Part shown: positions 8,770 to 17,477 of the stretch, one piece after another
How positions within the stretch are numbered: position 1 is the stretch's first letter
Layout: each line of letters begins with the position of its first letter
NCBI GenBank assembly: GCA_902472555.1
Contig: CABROF010000001.1
Span: 1 to 64,000, forward strand
Direction of reading: 5' to 3'
DNA length: 64,000 nucleotides
DNA from: UMGS1851 sp900555605
GTDB lineage: Bacteria > Bacillota > Clostridia > UBA1212 > UBA1255
The notes under the pieces: generated by a model
Databases searched by the model: none
What the model was told of the DNA's origin: nothing
The model's input: the letters and a program-made list of their open reading frames with translations, nothing else
Made by a program: the position numbers and the translations under genes

Positions 8770-10059
8770 TTATTTTTTCCTTTTTACCCGTACAATCAGA
8801 ATGACAGCAGCGGCAATTACAACGACTGCGGCCGCACTGACCGCGATGTACAGAATGGTATTGTTATCTGAAGAATTTTTCTGATTTGCCGATTTCACTG
8901 GCGTTTTTCCTGGAGTTACCGCAGACGTAGCGGGAGGCGTACTCGTTGCTTCCGGTTTTTCAGTGGGTACTTGTGTCGGCGCAGGTGTCGGCTTTAAAAC
9001 AGGCGTTTCATTGAGCTCCGCAGTGTAGCTGACCATGTAGCTGAGCTTTAGGGTTCCGTCCTCATACGGCTCGTCATCCAGATAGGTCTCAATTCCTACC
9101 TTTGGTGCATGCGCCCACAGATTCACGCCGTCCAAAGACTCCAAAACCACCAAATAATCCCCTTGAGAGAAAGCACGATTAAAAGGCATAATGAAATCAT
9201 GATACGTCTCATCCTCGGGATCCTTTTCCGCCTCGAACACACCGTAAAAGATCTCCGTCCCAGCTAAGGTGGTCTCATAATCCGTATCCCATTTATAAAG
9301 GGTCAGCATGATCTCAGCATAATCAGAAGCTAAAAACAGCTGATTGATCAGCATTCCCGTCAGCAGTCCCTTATCCGCGGTAAAACGCTGCGCCACCGTA
9401 TAATAGTTATTCAGAGAAAGATAGCTGGTCCCGTCTAAAGCGGCTCCGTCGCCGTATGCATTCATGGCCGAATCGGTCATAAACGGTTCCTTCACATTCG
9501 GCGTATCATTCAGCGCCGCCTCCGGATCCGTCAGGCAGGTTATGCGCAGCGTAATCGCGGGATCCTCCTTGCCGTCCACATAACACATTGCCCGGTCGCT
9601 TGCAGAATGAAGCGGTATATGCAGCGGATCGCCGGAATTATGATAAAAAACCACCAAATATGTTCCCTCCGGGAATGCACGTTCAAAATCCACCCGAAAG
9701 TCCTGCTGTCCCGGATCAATCCAAACGCCGGGTGAGTTTCCCTGTATTGTGCCGCCGTACACCGGCTCTGCCGCAATCGTTGCCTCATACGATTGATCCC
9801 ATTTATACACCCCGATTGACAGCGTAAATACGCCGACATACCAGCTGGGAATGATCAAGCCAGTAAAATTTCCCCCCGTTACGTCGACTCTCATTGCCAG
9901 TGTTCCGTCCGTTACCTTTAAATACGGCTTCTCCGCCGCATCGCTTCCGTACGGATTCAGCTGCTGCTCCGCAGCAAAAGACGGAACTACCGTCATGCAG
10001 ATCAGCAGGAGTACCGTTATGGCCATTACGATGTTCCGTTTTCCTTCTTTCAGCATCAT
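8770..10059 (-). CDS. Exported protein with two YKWD modules, Pro/Thr linker and membrane anchor
   Basis: 429 aa. Signal peptide to about residue 29 (VVPSFAA). Module one has VYKWDQSY (84-91) and FPEGTYLVVFY; module two has LYKWDTDY (254-261) and FSQGDYLVVLE. Each module ends with a segment naming a tyrosine-flanked acidic strand (CYVDGKEDP, TYLDDEPYEDG). A Thr/Pro/Glu linker (about 352-392) leads to a membrane helix (TILYIAVSAAAVVVIAA) and a KRKK tail. It is a paralogue of the protein at 5880-7079. Head-to-head with the AraC gene at 10223, which is the natural candidate regulator. No known enzyme motif is seen. Confidence 0.8.
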   Translation of the reverse strand: MMLKEGKRNIVMAITVLLLICMTVVPSFAAEQQLNPYGSDAAEKPYLKVTDGTLAMRVDVTGGNFTGLIIPSWYVGVFTLSIGVYKWDQSYEATIAAEPVYGGTIQGNSPGVWIDPGQQDFRVDFERAFPEGTYLVVFYHNSGDPLHIPLHSASDRAMCYVDGKEDPAITLRITCLTDPEAALNDTPNVKEPFMTDSAMNAYGDGAALDGTSYLSLNNYYTVAQRFTADKGLLTGMLINQLFLASDYAEIMLTLYKWDTDYETTLAGTEIFYGVFEAEKDPEDETYHDFIMPFNRAFSQGDYLVVLESLDGVNLWAHAPKVGIETYLDDEPYEDGTLKLSYMVSYTAELNETPVLKPTPAPTQVPTEKPEATSTPPATSAVTPGKTPVKSANQKNSSDNNTILYIAVSAAAVVVIAAAVILIVRVKRKK

Positions 10060-10131
10060 TCATATTCATTCCTTTCTTTGTTAAAATAGAATCGTAATTA
10101 CATTTTGATTATAAATAAATAGGGCAGCAGC

Positions 10132-10160
10132 TTGCGTTCGAAAATTTATCATGATATTAT
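10132..10160 (+). promoter_or_regulatory. SigA-type promoter of the AraC gene with overlapping inverted repeat
   Basis: TTGCGT (10132-10137), 17 nt, TATTAT (10155-10160). An 8-bp inverted repeat, GAAAATTT at 10140-10147 and AAATTTTC at 10167-10174, is centred on the -10 element and could be an operator for autoregulation or for the divergent gene. Confidence 0.6.
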
Positions 10161-10222
10161 AATATAAAATTTTCAATTGCACAGCACGGATTCATATTCG
10201 GCAAAAACGGAGGGATGGCAGG

Positions 10223-11128
10223 ATGATATCTTTATATAAAGGAACCGATCAGTACGGCGGCCGTATCGTTGCAGATTATGAATTAATCGACCGGGCGTTT
10301 CCCTTTTATATCGGAAAGGTCGTATATAAAAAGAACAGTGTGCCCCTGTTTCCCGAGATTCTGCCGTCGGCCTTTGAAATTACATATCAGCTGAAAGGCA
10401 GGCAGACCTATGAGGTTTTAGGCAGCACCTATGTCGTCAACGCCGGTCAGGCATTCGTCACGCTTCCCAATGAGGAACACAGCACAGGCGGGATTCCTTT
10501 TGATAAATCGAAATTCTTCTACATGATTATCAAAATGGAGCAATTCGGGCCGGGCTGTTTAGGCAGTACGCCGGAGGAAACAGCCTGCTTGGTCAAAAGC
10601 TTTAAAGAAACTTTTATAAAAAAGAGGATTGTTACATTAGGTTCGAGGGGCGGCAGATACTTTGAGCGGCTGATTGATTTGTATGAAGAAAATACGCCGT
10701 TTAAAAAGACAATTCTGCGCAATACCATTACAGATCTGCTGCTGTATATGATTGATTGCGCACAAAAAGAAATTGCCTGCGGGGAATCTGTTTTTCAGCC
10801 GGTTCTCCAGTATATCGGCGAACATATCACGGAATTCATCTCGCTGGACGATTTAGCTGCCATGGTGGATATGAGCAAGCCCAGGTTTCAGGCCAAGTTT
10901 AAAGAAGAATTATGTTTTCCGCCGCGGGAATATATCATCCGGGAAAAAATCAAGTATGCGGAGAAAATGCTGCGTACGACAGACCAGACCGTGACAGACA
11001 TTGCGCTCAGCCTCGGTTTTTCTTCCTCACAGTATTTTTCTTCCGCATTTAAGCAGTATACCACCTTCACTCCTATGGAATATAAAAAAGTCATGACGCA
11101 AAGACAGGCGTCTCATGAAAGAAAATAG
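10223..11128 (+). CDS. AraC-family transcriptional regulator
   Basis: 301 aa. The N-terminal half looks like a cupin ligand-binding domain (FEITYQLKGRQTYEV, GQAFVTLPNEEHSTGG). The C-terminal 100 residues form the double helix-turn-helix of AraC (ISLDDLAAMVDMSKPRFQAK, then VTDIALSLGFSSSQYFSSAF and TPMEYKKV). Start ATG at 10223 with GGAGGGATGG upstream. It diverges from the YKWD/GH20 operon ending at 10059 and converges with the gene at 11137-13602. The effector is unknown; a sugar is an inference from the neighbours. Confidence 0.9.
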   Translation: MISLYKGTDQYGGRIVADYELIDRAFPFYIGKVVYKKNSVPLFPEILPSAFEITYQLKGRQTYEVLGSTYVVNAGQAFVTLPNEEHSTGGIPFDKSKFFYMIIKMEQFGPGCLGSTPEETACLVKSFKETFIKKRIVTLGSRGGRYFERLIDLYEENTPFKKTILRNTITDLLLYMIDCAQKEIACGESVFQPVLQYIGEHITEFISLDDLAAMVDMSKPRFQAKFKEELCFPPREYIIREKIKYAEKMLRTTDQTVTDIALSLGFSSSQYFSSAFKQYTTFTPMEYKKVMTQRQASHERK

Positions 11129-11136
11129 ATCCCGCC

Positions 11137-13602
11137 TTACGCCTGGGCCTTTTTCGATTTGCATTTTTTGCCGATACAGATTCCGCCGACTGCCGCACCG
11201 ATCAGTACTCCCGCGCCCACAGAAGCCAATAAGATCTTTTGACCCGTGGACATTCTTTCCGGAGACGCCGGCTCCTGCGGATTCAGACTGCCCTTTCCGC
11301 TGCTGAACGTATATTTAAAACGGCCGCCAGGGGCAACGTCGCCATTATTGTAAAAGTCCATGATATCACCTTCTGCCTGCATATTATCAGACCATTTAAA
11401 ATGGATCGTAAAGTCTGCCGCCGACACGCCGATCAGCATACGCGGAATTTTAATCTGCAGACGATTGCCGCTGACATGATATGCGACCTGTCCGACCTCT
11501 TCCCAGTTCCATCCTCCTAAGGAACGCTCCAGAACCGCCGTTTCTCCGGGATTCACTCTGTTAACAACATATTCAAAGGTTTCCCAATTTGCCGCTTCCA
11601 TACCTTCTACATCAATAAACAGCCGCATCCAGCCCGGATCAGAAGGTGAAGTCAGCACCCCTGCCGTTTCAACCATAAAATAAAGATATTCCTGATCGTA
11701 TGTCAGCTTTGCGCCTGTAATATCGTTGCGGCCCGTATGATTCGTATAGTGATACGGCGTATAGCCGTCGCAGTCGCGAGCCAGCGTATTTCCGCCATAT
11801 GCCAGATAATTCGGCGACACAGCCGCCCATTGGTCCTCCTCAGAATAGATATCGATGGTTTTGCTTTCAGAGGCAGCCGGCAAGGGATTTGTGCCCTTGA
11901 AGCGGCGGATATAAGAAACCATTTGATAATAATAATGATCTTTTAAATCACCCTTTGACGGTTCGATATCGCGGCTGTAGGTATCATCAAAGGTATCCGG
12001 AAAAGCATTCACCACACCGCACCATTCATCATAACGACCGGCGCGCCATTCATTCCATCCGGTAATAAATATAAACTCCGGATCAACCTCCAGCGCATAC
12101 TCAAACTGCTCCGCAAAATTAGCCCCGTATAATTTTGCGTCTTCACGCGTATCATATCCGCCTAATTTTCCGGAATAAGTCCGGCCGAATACATTTTCGC
12201 CATTCATGGCAGTTAAGCCGATCTTTTCATTATGATTCTGCGCCACGCCTACAGATATCTGCTCCGGCGTACCATCTAAATTCGTATAAACCTTCTGCGG
12301 ATATACGGAAAGCCATCCCCACTGTCCCGGATATTCCTGTCCCGTTGTATAAGAGGGCTGACAAGGACGATATGTGAAGAAGTCAAAGATCTCTTTATCA
12401 TCAGGATCGTGCACATCTAAATGATCGGGGGACCCCATCATCAGAGGCTTTCCCTTCCAATAAAACCATAATTCCTTGTATTTGCCTACCGAATAAATTT
12501 TTTCATACAGCTCGCGCAGCTGAATGGCTACGTTTTCGTAATCCCAAAAGGGCAGCAGAAAGGAAACCTGCGGCGTTCGGACCCCATCCGCACGCGCCTG
12601 GGCAAAGGTCTCCAGCAAAACAAGCAGTCCTTCCATAAACGTATCTGTCCCGTTTGAGTTGTCAAAAATGATGACATCCACACCGGCATCAGCCAGGAGT
12701 TCCGCTTGTTTTCGAAATACCCATTGATCCAATCCGTTATAATATCCGTAGACCGGCTCATTCCAGAAAAATTGTGTTTTGCCCTCCCACAGCGGACTTT
12801 TGTAATCATGTACGATTTCCGGGTGTTCGCGCAACACCTGTGTGACGTCTCCGCTGGGCAACGTATAAAAACGGCAGTGCCAAGTCCAATAAAACATACC
12901 GACAAATTTTTCCTCTCGGACATTCCCGGTACTGCTGTGATCAGGCAGCGTTCTGCCTAATCCATCTGTTGCCGCCCAGGTATCCGGTCCCGCAATTTCC
13001 ACGCCGTTTGCCTGCGTACCGCCTTTTTCAGATAACGTGCCCAGCGGCACTGCCGGCGCATTGCCGTATTCGAGATTGGCAACCAAACTGCCCCCCATTA
13101 AAACACCTCCGAAATATAGTTCTACATTTTCCATATCATTTTTATATTTATTGAGCGTAGGATTACCGCCGAATCCGCTGAACACCGCAAGATATTCGCC
13201 TTCTCCGGTCATCTGCTCATAATCCGGAAATGCAAATGCCACATAGCTTCTTCTGGAAAACCCCTCTGCGGTATTTTCATAGACAGGCACGGAACGAATG
13301 GTCTTTTGATACGTCTGATCCCATTTATAAAGCGACAGCTTCATCCTGCTCACAGACAGGCGAACCTGCTGCACATATATTTCAATCTTTTTGAAGGACC
13401 CGGTTGCATGAAAGCGAATCCCGTAGCATTCATTCTCAGTAGTCGCAACCTCCTGCGGCGCAGCCTCCGTATCTTCATAAAAACAGACGAGGCGGTTTTC
13501 TTCCGCAGCCTGCCACAGCGGCGCTGCCGTTCCGAAAGCTGCCAACGCACAGCAGACGCAAAGTGCAGCAGATAAATACATAATCAAGGTCTTCCGTTTC
13601 AT
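11137..13602 (-). CDS. Exported YKWD-module protein with GH99-like domain, CBM9-like domain and membrane anchor
   Basis: 821 aa. Signal peptide to about residue 26. An N-terminal YKWD module (LYKWDQTY at 91-98, GEGEYLAVFSG at about 133-143) is followed from about residue 233 by a GH71/99-like domain: VGMFYWTWHCRFYTL, WNEPVYGYYNGLDQWVFRKQ (280-299) and LLADAGVDVIIFDNSNGTD (302-320), then FITGWNEWRAGRY. GH99 enzymes are endo-acting on alpha-mannosides; the substrate here is unknown. Near the C-terminus a CBM9-like sandwich (YDQEYLYFMVETAGVL, MRLFIDVEGMEAANWETFEY) precedes a membrane helix (ILLASVGAGVLIGAAVGGI) and a Lys-rich tail. Converges with the AraC gene at 10223-11128. Confidence 0.82.
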   Translation of the reverse strand: MKRKTLIMYLSAALCVCCALAAFGTAAPLWQAAEENRLVCFYEDTEAAPQEVATTENECYGIRFHATGSFKKIEIYVQQVRLSVSRMKLSLYKWDQTYQKTIRSVPVYENTAEGFSRRSYVAFAFPDYEQMTGEGEYLAVFSGFGGNPTLNKYKNDMENVELYFGGVLMGGSLVANLEYGNAPAVPLGTLSEKGGTQANGVEIAGPDTWAATDGLGRTLPDHSSTGNVREEKFVGMFYWTWHCRFYTLPSGDVTQVLREHPEIVHDYKSPLWEGKTQFFWNEPVYGYYNGLDQWVFRKQAELLADAGVDVIIFDNSNGTDTFMEGLLVLLETFAQARADGVRTPQVSFLLPFWDYENVAIQLRELYEKIYSVGKYKELWFYWKGKPLMMGSPDHLDVHDPDDKEIFDFFTYRPCQPSYTTGQEYPGQWGWLSVYPQKVYTNLDGTPEQISVGVAQNHNEKIGLTAMNGENVFGRTYSGKLGGYDTREDAKLYGANFAEQFEYALEVDPEFIFITGWNEWRAGRYDEWCGVVNAFPDTFDDTYSRDIEPSKGDLKDHYYYQMVSYIRRFKGTNPLPAASESKTIDIYSEEDQWAAVSPNYLAYGGNTLARDCDGYTPYHYTNHTGRNDITGAKLTYDQEYLYFMVETAGVLTSPSDPGWMRLFIDVEGMEAANWETFEYVVNRVNPGETAVLERSLGGWNWEEVGQVAYHVSGNRLQIKIPRMLIGVSAADFTIHFKWSDNMQAEGDIMDFYNNGDVAPGGRFKYTFSSGKGSLNPQEPASPERMSTGQKILLASVGAGVLIGAAVGGICIGKKCKSKKAQA

Positions 13603-13699
13603 AATGCCTCATTTCCCCGCCGCGGCCATTCTCTTCCAGCGCCTATCGCAAGGGCAAAATACAGCAGCGGCGGAACATGCATTTTACGCAGTACAGCCG

Positions 13700-13711
13700 A
13701 TAAGCGCTTAT
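13700..13711. repeat. 12-bp perfect palindrome upstream of the GH99-like gene
   Basis: ATAAGCGCTTAT lies about 100 nt upstream of the start at 13602, in the 200-nt gap before 13804. It is a candidate regulator site. No clear terminator or gene is seen in the rest of this gap. Confidence 0.35.
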
Positions 13712-13803
13712 GAGAATAAATCTAAAATATAATAAGAAACCGGTCATATTCCCGGCCGGCAGGGCGTGAAAAGTAAAAAGATTTATACATGATAAAAATT
13801 TGA

Positions 13804-14568
13804 TTACTCCAGACCGGAATCGGAAAGCGGTCCGAAGGGCTGATTCGGAGTCTGGGTATAATAAACACAAAAGCGGATAGAGGCATCATACCAGATCTCA
13901 TCATCGCGATATGCCCGCTGGCCAACATGCTCCTGCGGCTGATACCAGACGCCGGTGGTAATCCCTCCGCATACCATTTCTAAAAGATATTCTCCATCTG
14001 GCAGCGGCTCGTCAAAGCGAAGCGTAACCTCTTCCCCATCCGGCCAGTCTGAAAACTCACCTTCTGCAATCGTATCTGATTGAATCGTTGCCTCATAGCT
14101 GCCTGCCCACGCATACAAGTAGAAGGTTACATAATATCCGGATTTTGCCGTCCAGGTCGGACAGTGCACACCGATCGCATCAAAGGTCGTTGTCGGGAAA
14201 AATTGTATGCACATGGAACCTGTGTTGTACTCTGCCTTTTGATTTTGACCGGAAATACCGTTCTCACAAAAATATACCTTTGCAGCGCTGTCCGGATCCG
14301 CAATTCCTTCTGCGTATTGTCCCGTGCCCGGTTCAATGGTGGGAAGCGCCGGTTTTTCAGTCGGCTTCTCAGTGGGCTCTTCTGTTGGCGGCACATCTGT
14401 CGCAGCGGCATTTTCCGTCGGCAGAACCGTAACCGTCGCCGCAGGAGAAGCCGTGCCTTTTCCAGGAGTTATATCTGTTTTTCCATTATGATCCGGAACT
14501 CCGCAGCCTGCAAACAGCAGTGCCCAAATCGTTATGAAACCGATATAGGATAATAGTTTCTTTTTCAT
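13804..14568 (-). CDS. Lipoprotein with one YKWD module
   Basis: 254 aa. Lipobox LFAGC (Cys22), then a low-complexity linker of PTE and EKP units (about 45-80), then one module: FDAIGVHCPTWTAKSGYYVT, FYLYAWAGSYEATIQ and LPDGEYLLEMVCGG. The conserved 'hydrophobic-Cys-Pro-x-Trp' segment before the YxW strand is shared with the modules at 14685-16238 and 31867-32589, so these three form one subgroup. Start at 14568 with a GAAGGGAAG-type site some distance upstream. Probably exposed on the outer face of the membrane. Function unknown. Confidence 0.75.
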   Translation of the reverse strand: MKKKLLSYIGFITIWALLFAGCGVPDHNGKTDITPGKGTASPAATVTVLPTENAAATDVPPTEEPTEKPTEKPALPTIEPGTGQYAEGIADPDSAAKVYFCENGISGQNQKAEYNTGSMCIQFFPTTTFDAIGVHCPTWTAKSGYYVTFYLYAWAGSYEATIQSDTIAEGEFSDWPDGEEVTLRFDEPLPDGEYLLEMVCGGITTGVWYQPQEHVGQRAYRDDEIWYDASIRFCVYYTQTPNQPFGPLSDSGLE

Positions 14569-14594
14569 AAATGCAGCACTTCCCTTCTATACAC

Positions 14595-14664
14595 AGGGTC
14601 TGCGAGATCCATTTTCATCATGCCGCAGACCCTATAAACCGTACGGAGTACAGAAAGCACTCCG
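14595..14664. repeat. Tandem inverted repeats between two YKWD genes
   Basis: A 10-bp stem (AGGGTCTGCG 14595-14604 with CGCAGACCCT 14624-14633) and a 6-bp stem (CGGAGT 14644-14649 with ACTCCG 14659-14664). They lie after the stop of the gene at 14685-16238. Neither is followed by a U-run on the minus strand, so they may be RNA processing or stability hairpins rather than classical terminators. Confidence 0.5.
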
Positions 14665-14684
14665 ATTCGTTCTGTTCTCAGCCG

Positions 14685-16238
14685 TTAGATATGTGTATAT
14701 TTTCTGCGGATTACCGGTAAAGCAGCGGCAGCCGCAAGCATAAATACACAGATTCCCATCAGCATTCCAGTTTCTCCTGTGCTGGGATTACTGATTTTTC
14801 CGTATTTATTTTCTACTTCTTCCGTATACTGAACCTTCAGCCAAGCAGCAGTCTGAACCTCCGAACCATCCTGGTAGTTCTTTGCGTGTGCGAATGCTTG
14901 ATTGTCTGCATACAATCCGACCTGTTCCTTCGGATCCTCGCTTGTATTTTCAATCAAAAGCAAATATTCGCCTGCTTCCATTTCGTCAAATTTGAATGTT
15001 AAAGTGGCATTATCCGTATAGTTTACAAACTCGTGGCTTGCCGCAGCACTGCCCTTTAACGTGGTCTCATAATTCGTATTCCAGCGGTACAGCGAAAACG
15101 TCAAATTTCCTAAATTATTGCTCCAGCTGGGGCAATCCATACTCAGCGATTCAAACTTTGCAGTCGTCGCAAATTGTACGGCATAATTTCCCTTCACTTC
15201 CACAGGATTTCTGCCTTCGCCGTGGAACGGAATGCTCTGACTGAATTTCGTATTGATTTCACCATGAGGCGTATCCGTCGGATATGCATATACAACGCGC
15301 ATTCTGGCAGACCTGTCATCAAGCTTGAGGCCCTGTCTGAAGGTTTCCGCATAATCGACAGACGCCTTCATCGCGTATATCCCCACAGAGGAATCCGGAT
15401 TTTTCCCTGAATTCTTGATATGCAGCAGGTATTCACCGGCCTTTAGCTCATCAAAATAAAACCGGATCCAGGCACCGTCCGAAATATTCTCTATCGTCTT
15501 TTCTGCGAGCACAGCGCCCGTAAGAGACTCCTCGTAAGAGGAATTCCAGGCAAATACCTGAATGGTCAGACCGCTTCCCGTTTTCTGCCAGGTCGGGCAG
15601 TGCAGCTCTACAGCATGAAACGCTTGCGTTGCGCTGAAATGAACCCCCATGGTGTCGCTGTTTACTACAGGCAGCGGATCTGTACCAACATCGGAATCGT
15701 TAAAAAAGTCTGCAAGATAGTCCCCCGGAATTGTCATATTTTCCGGTGCAAATTTCAGAGCACGAATATTCGGTCCGCTGCCTAAGGATGTGACGCGCAG
15801 CGTGGCAGCGCCTGCGGGCAAGGTAACCGTAATTTCACTGGTATTCTTCCAGCTTCTCCAATCAATACCTTCAACGGTATTCACCAGCGTTCCGATTTCC
15901 TGACCGTCAAGCTCCAGCTTGAAATTTCCGGCAACATGGCCTTTTCCCCATCCGGTACTGAATGCGACCTTATAGTTCCCGGCTTTTGCAATATTCAGCT
16001 TTACTGTAAACCATTCGTTGACCCCAACATCGTCAAAGTAAATGCCGCAGTTGTCCTGTTCTCCCGCTACAAGCCCTTCCTGTTCCGCAAAGCATTCCGC
16101 TACAAAGATTGTGGTTGCCCCGTCGCCTTTTACGTTCACGGTCTTTGTTTCCGCAGCTGCCGAAAGCAGTCCGAGACAGCTGAGCCCGAGAGTCAGGCAA
16201 ACAGCTATTGCGAAAACCCTTTTCATAAATCGTTTCAT
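14685..16238 (-). CDS. Exported protein: CBM6-like domain, two YKWD modules, NPSTG-type wall anchor
   Basis: 517 aa. Signal peptide (residues 1-32, ending LLSAAAE). A CBM6/35-like carbohydrate-binding sandwich covers about 33-160 (WFTVKLNIAKAGNYKVAFST, FKLELDGQEIGTL, GPNIRALKFAPENMTIPGDYL). Two modules follow: VELHCPTWQKTG with VFAWNSSYEESL, and LSMDCPSWSNN with LYRWNTNYETTL; both end in 'AGEYLL'. The C-terminus NPSTGETG, a hydrophobic span and RRKY looks like a sortase-type sorting signal (NPxTG variant). Start at 16238: AGGAGG 10 nt upstream; the frame is open much further upstream but without support. Divergent from the AraC gene at 16410. Confidence 0.82.
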   Translation of the reverse strand: MKRFMKRVFAIAVCLTLGLSCLGLLSAAAETKTVNVKGDGATTIFVAECFAEQEGLVAGEQDNCGIYFDDVGVNEWFTVKLNIAKAGNYKVAFSTGWGKGHVAGNFKLELDGQEIGTLVNTVEGIDWRSWKNTSEITVTLPAGAATLRVTSLGSGPNIRALKFAPENMTIPGDYLADFFNDSDVGTDPLPVVNSDTMGVHFSATQAFHAVELHCPTWQKTGSGLTIQVFAWNSSYEESLTGAVLAEKTIENISDGAWIRFYFDELKAGEYLLHIKNSGKNPDSSVGIYAMKASVDYAETFRQGLKLDDRSARMRVVYAYPTDTPHGEINTKFSQSIPFHGEGRNPVEVKGNYAVQFATTAKFESLSMDCPSWSNNLGNLTFSLYRWNTNYETTLKGSAAASHEFVNYTDNATLTFKFDEMEAGEYLLLIENTSEDPKEQVGLYADNQAFAHAKNYQDGSEVQTAAWLKVQYTEEVENKYGKISNPSTGETGMLMGICVFMLAAAAALPVIRRKYTHI

Positions 16239-16343
16239 AATCTCATAACCTCCTAATATGTATGATATTCTGTTAACATCTTGATCACATTTATTATAAT
16301 CGGTTTTAGAAGGATCCCGTATACACAAAACAAGGATATAGAA

Positions 16344-16371
16344 TTGACTTTTTTCTTCATTGTGATACAAT
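16344..16371 (+). promoter_or_regulatory. SigA-type promoter of the second AraC gene
   Basis: TTGACT (16344-16349), 16 nt, TACAAT (16366-16371), about 40 nt before the ATG at 16410. This shows that the in-frame extension upstream of 16410 is not coding. Confidence 0.75.
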
Positions 16372-16409
16372 GGAGCTATCATAAACGCAATTGGAAATGG
16401 AGGCACAGC

Positions 16410-17477
16410 ATGGACGAACAGGCACTTTTGGAGCACTTCAGCAAATACACTGAAAACGAAGCTTTTTATAAAGAATATTATGAAGCGAAAAAAGATAAAA
16501 AACAATTTGATATGTTTTTGCACACAATTGTGTCAAGCCGCCCGCTGAAATACAGCCAATGGCTGCCGGAGCTTCATATGGCAGGCGCAGATTATATTTC
16601 AGAGCTGTATATCGAAGATAACAGCGCAAATGTGTCTTTTATAAAGCATGAGCGATACACGCCTCTATTTCTTCATGAACATGCCTTTTTTGAAATGATT
16701 TACGTTTTCAGCGGCAGTTGTGAAAATACGATCGAGGGCACGCCGATTCATATGAAACAGCATGATATCTGCATCATTGCGCCGGGAGTCTCTCATACAT
16801 TAGGCGTATTCGATGACGAAAGTATTATTATCAATGTGATTATTAGAAAGAGTACATTTAAAGAAGTATTTTTTGACATTTTCACAGATGATGCGGCACT
16901 GTCTCTTTTCTTCTCCCATATTCTTTACGCGAAAGATTCCAACAGCTATATTTTTTTCGCCACCCAAGGAAATGCCCTGCTGCACAGCACAATAAATCTG
17001 TTTTTGACAGAAGGCATTATACAGGAGCAATACAGTGTGAAGGCTATGGAAAATCTGCTGCGCACAATTTTTTGCCAGTTGCTGCGCAGCCATGAAGCCA
17101 TTGTTTCAAAAAAAGCAGTGGCACAATCATCAGAAATTTACAAAATTCTTCGTTATATACAGAATCATTATAAGGACGTGACGCTGAACGAGCTGGCGGA
17201 GCAATTCAACTATTCACCAACCTACATCGGCAATATGATTAAAAGGCAGACCGGAACATCATTTATTAAAATCGTGCGTGATATTCGATTAACCAAAGCC
17301 TGTGCCATGCTGCGGGAAACAAATCTCCAGATCAATGAAATATGCTATCAGGTCGGATATGAGTCAACCGAATTTTTTATCCGTACATTTAAGCAGACCT
17401 ACCAGTGTACTCCGGGCGAATACCGCCGGCAGGCTGCCGGTATCGTAAAAGATAAATCAAATTACTTACAGAATTAA
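16410..17477 (+). CDS. AraC-family transcriptional regulator
   Basis: 355 aa. The N-terminal region carries a cupin (YTPLFLHEHAFFEMIYVFSG, HDICIIAPGVSHTLG) and the C-terminus the AraC double helix-turn-helix (VTLNELAEQFNYSPTYIGNM, then INEICYQVGYESTEFFIRTF and CTPGEYRRQ). Start ATG at 16410 with GGAGG 6 nt upstream. It is head-to-head with the CBM6/YKWD gene at 16238, the likely target. Its 3' end overlaps the convergent M24 peptidase gene by 12 bp. Confidence 0.9.
   Translation: MDEQALLEHFSKYTENEAFYKEYYEAKKDKKQFDMFLHTIVSSRPLKYSQWLPELHMAGADYISELYIEDNSANVSFIKHERYTPLFLHEHAFFEMIYVFSGSCENTIEGTPIHMKQHDICIIAPGVSHTLGVFDDESIIINVIIRKSTFKEVFFDIFTDDAALSLFFSHILYAKDSNSYIFFATQGNALLHSTINLFLTEGIIQEQYSVKAMENLLRTIFCQLLRSHEAIVSKKAVAQSSEIYKILRYIQNHYKDVTLNELAEQFNYSPTYIGNMIKRQTGTSFIKIVRDIRLTKACAMLRETNLQINEICYQVGYESTEFFIRTFKQTYQCTPGEYRRQAAGIVKDKSNYLQN

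Noticed and set aside
16281..16409. Extended N-terminus of the second AraC gene
   Set aside because: A TTGACT-TACAAT promoter lies inside the extension, and GGAGG precedes the ATG at 16410.
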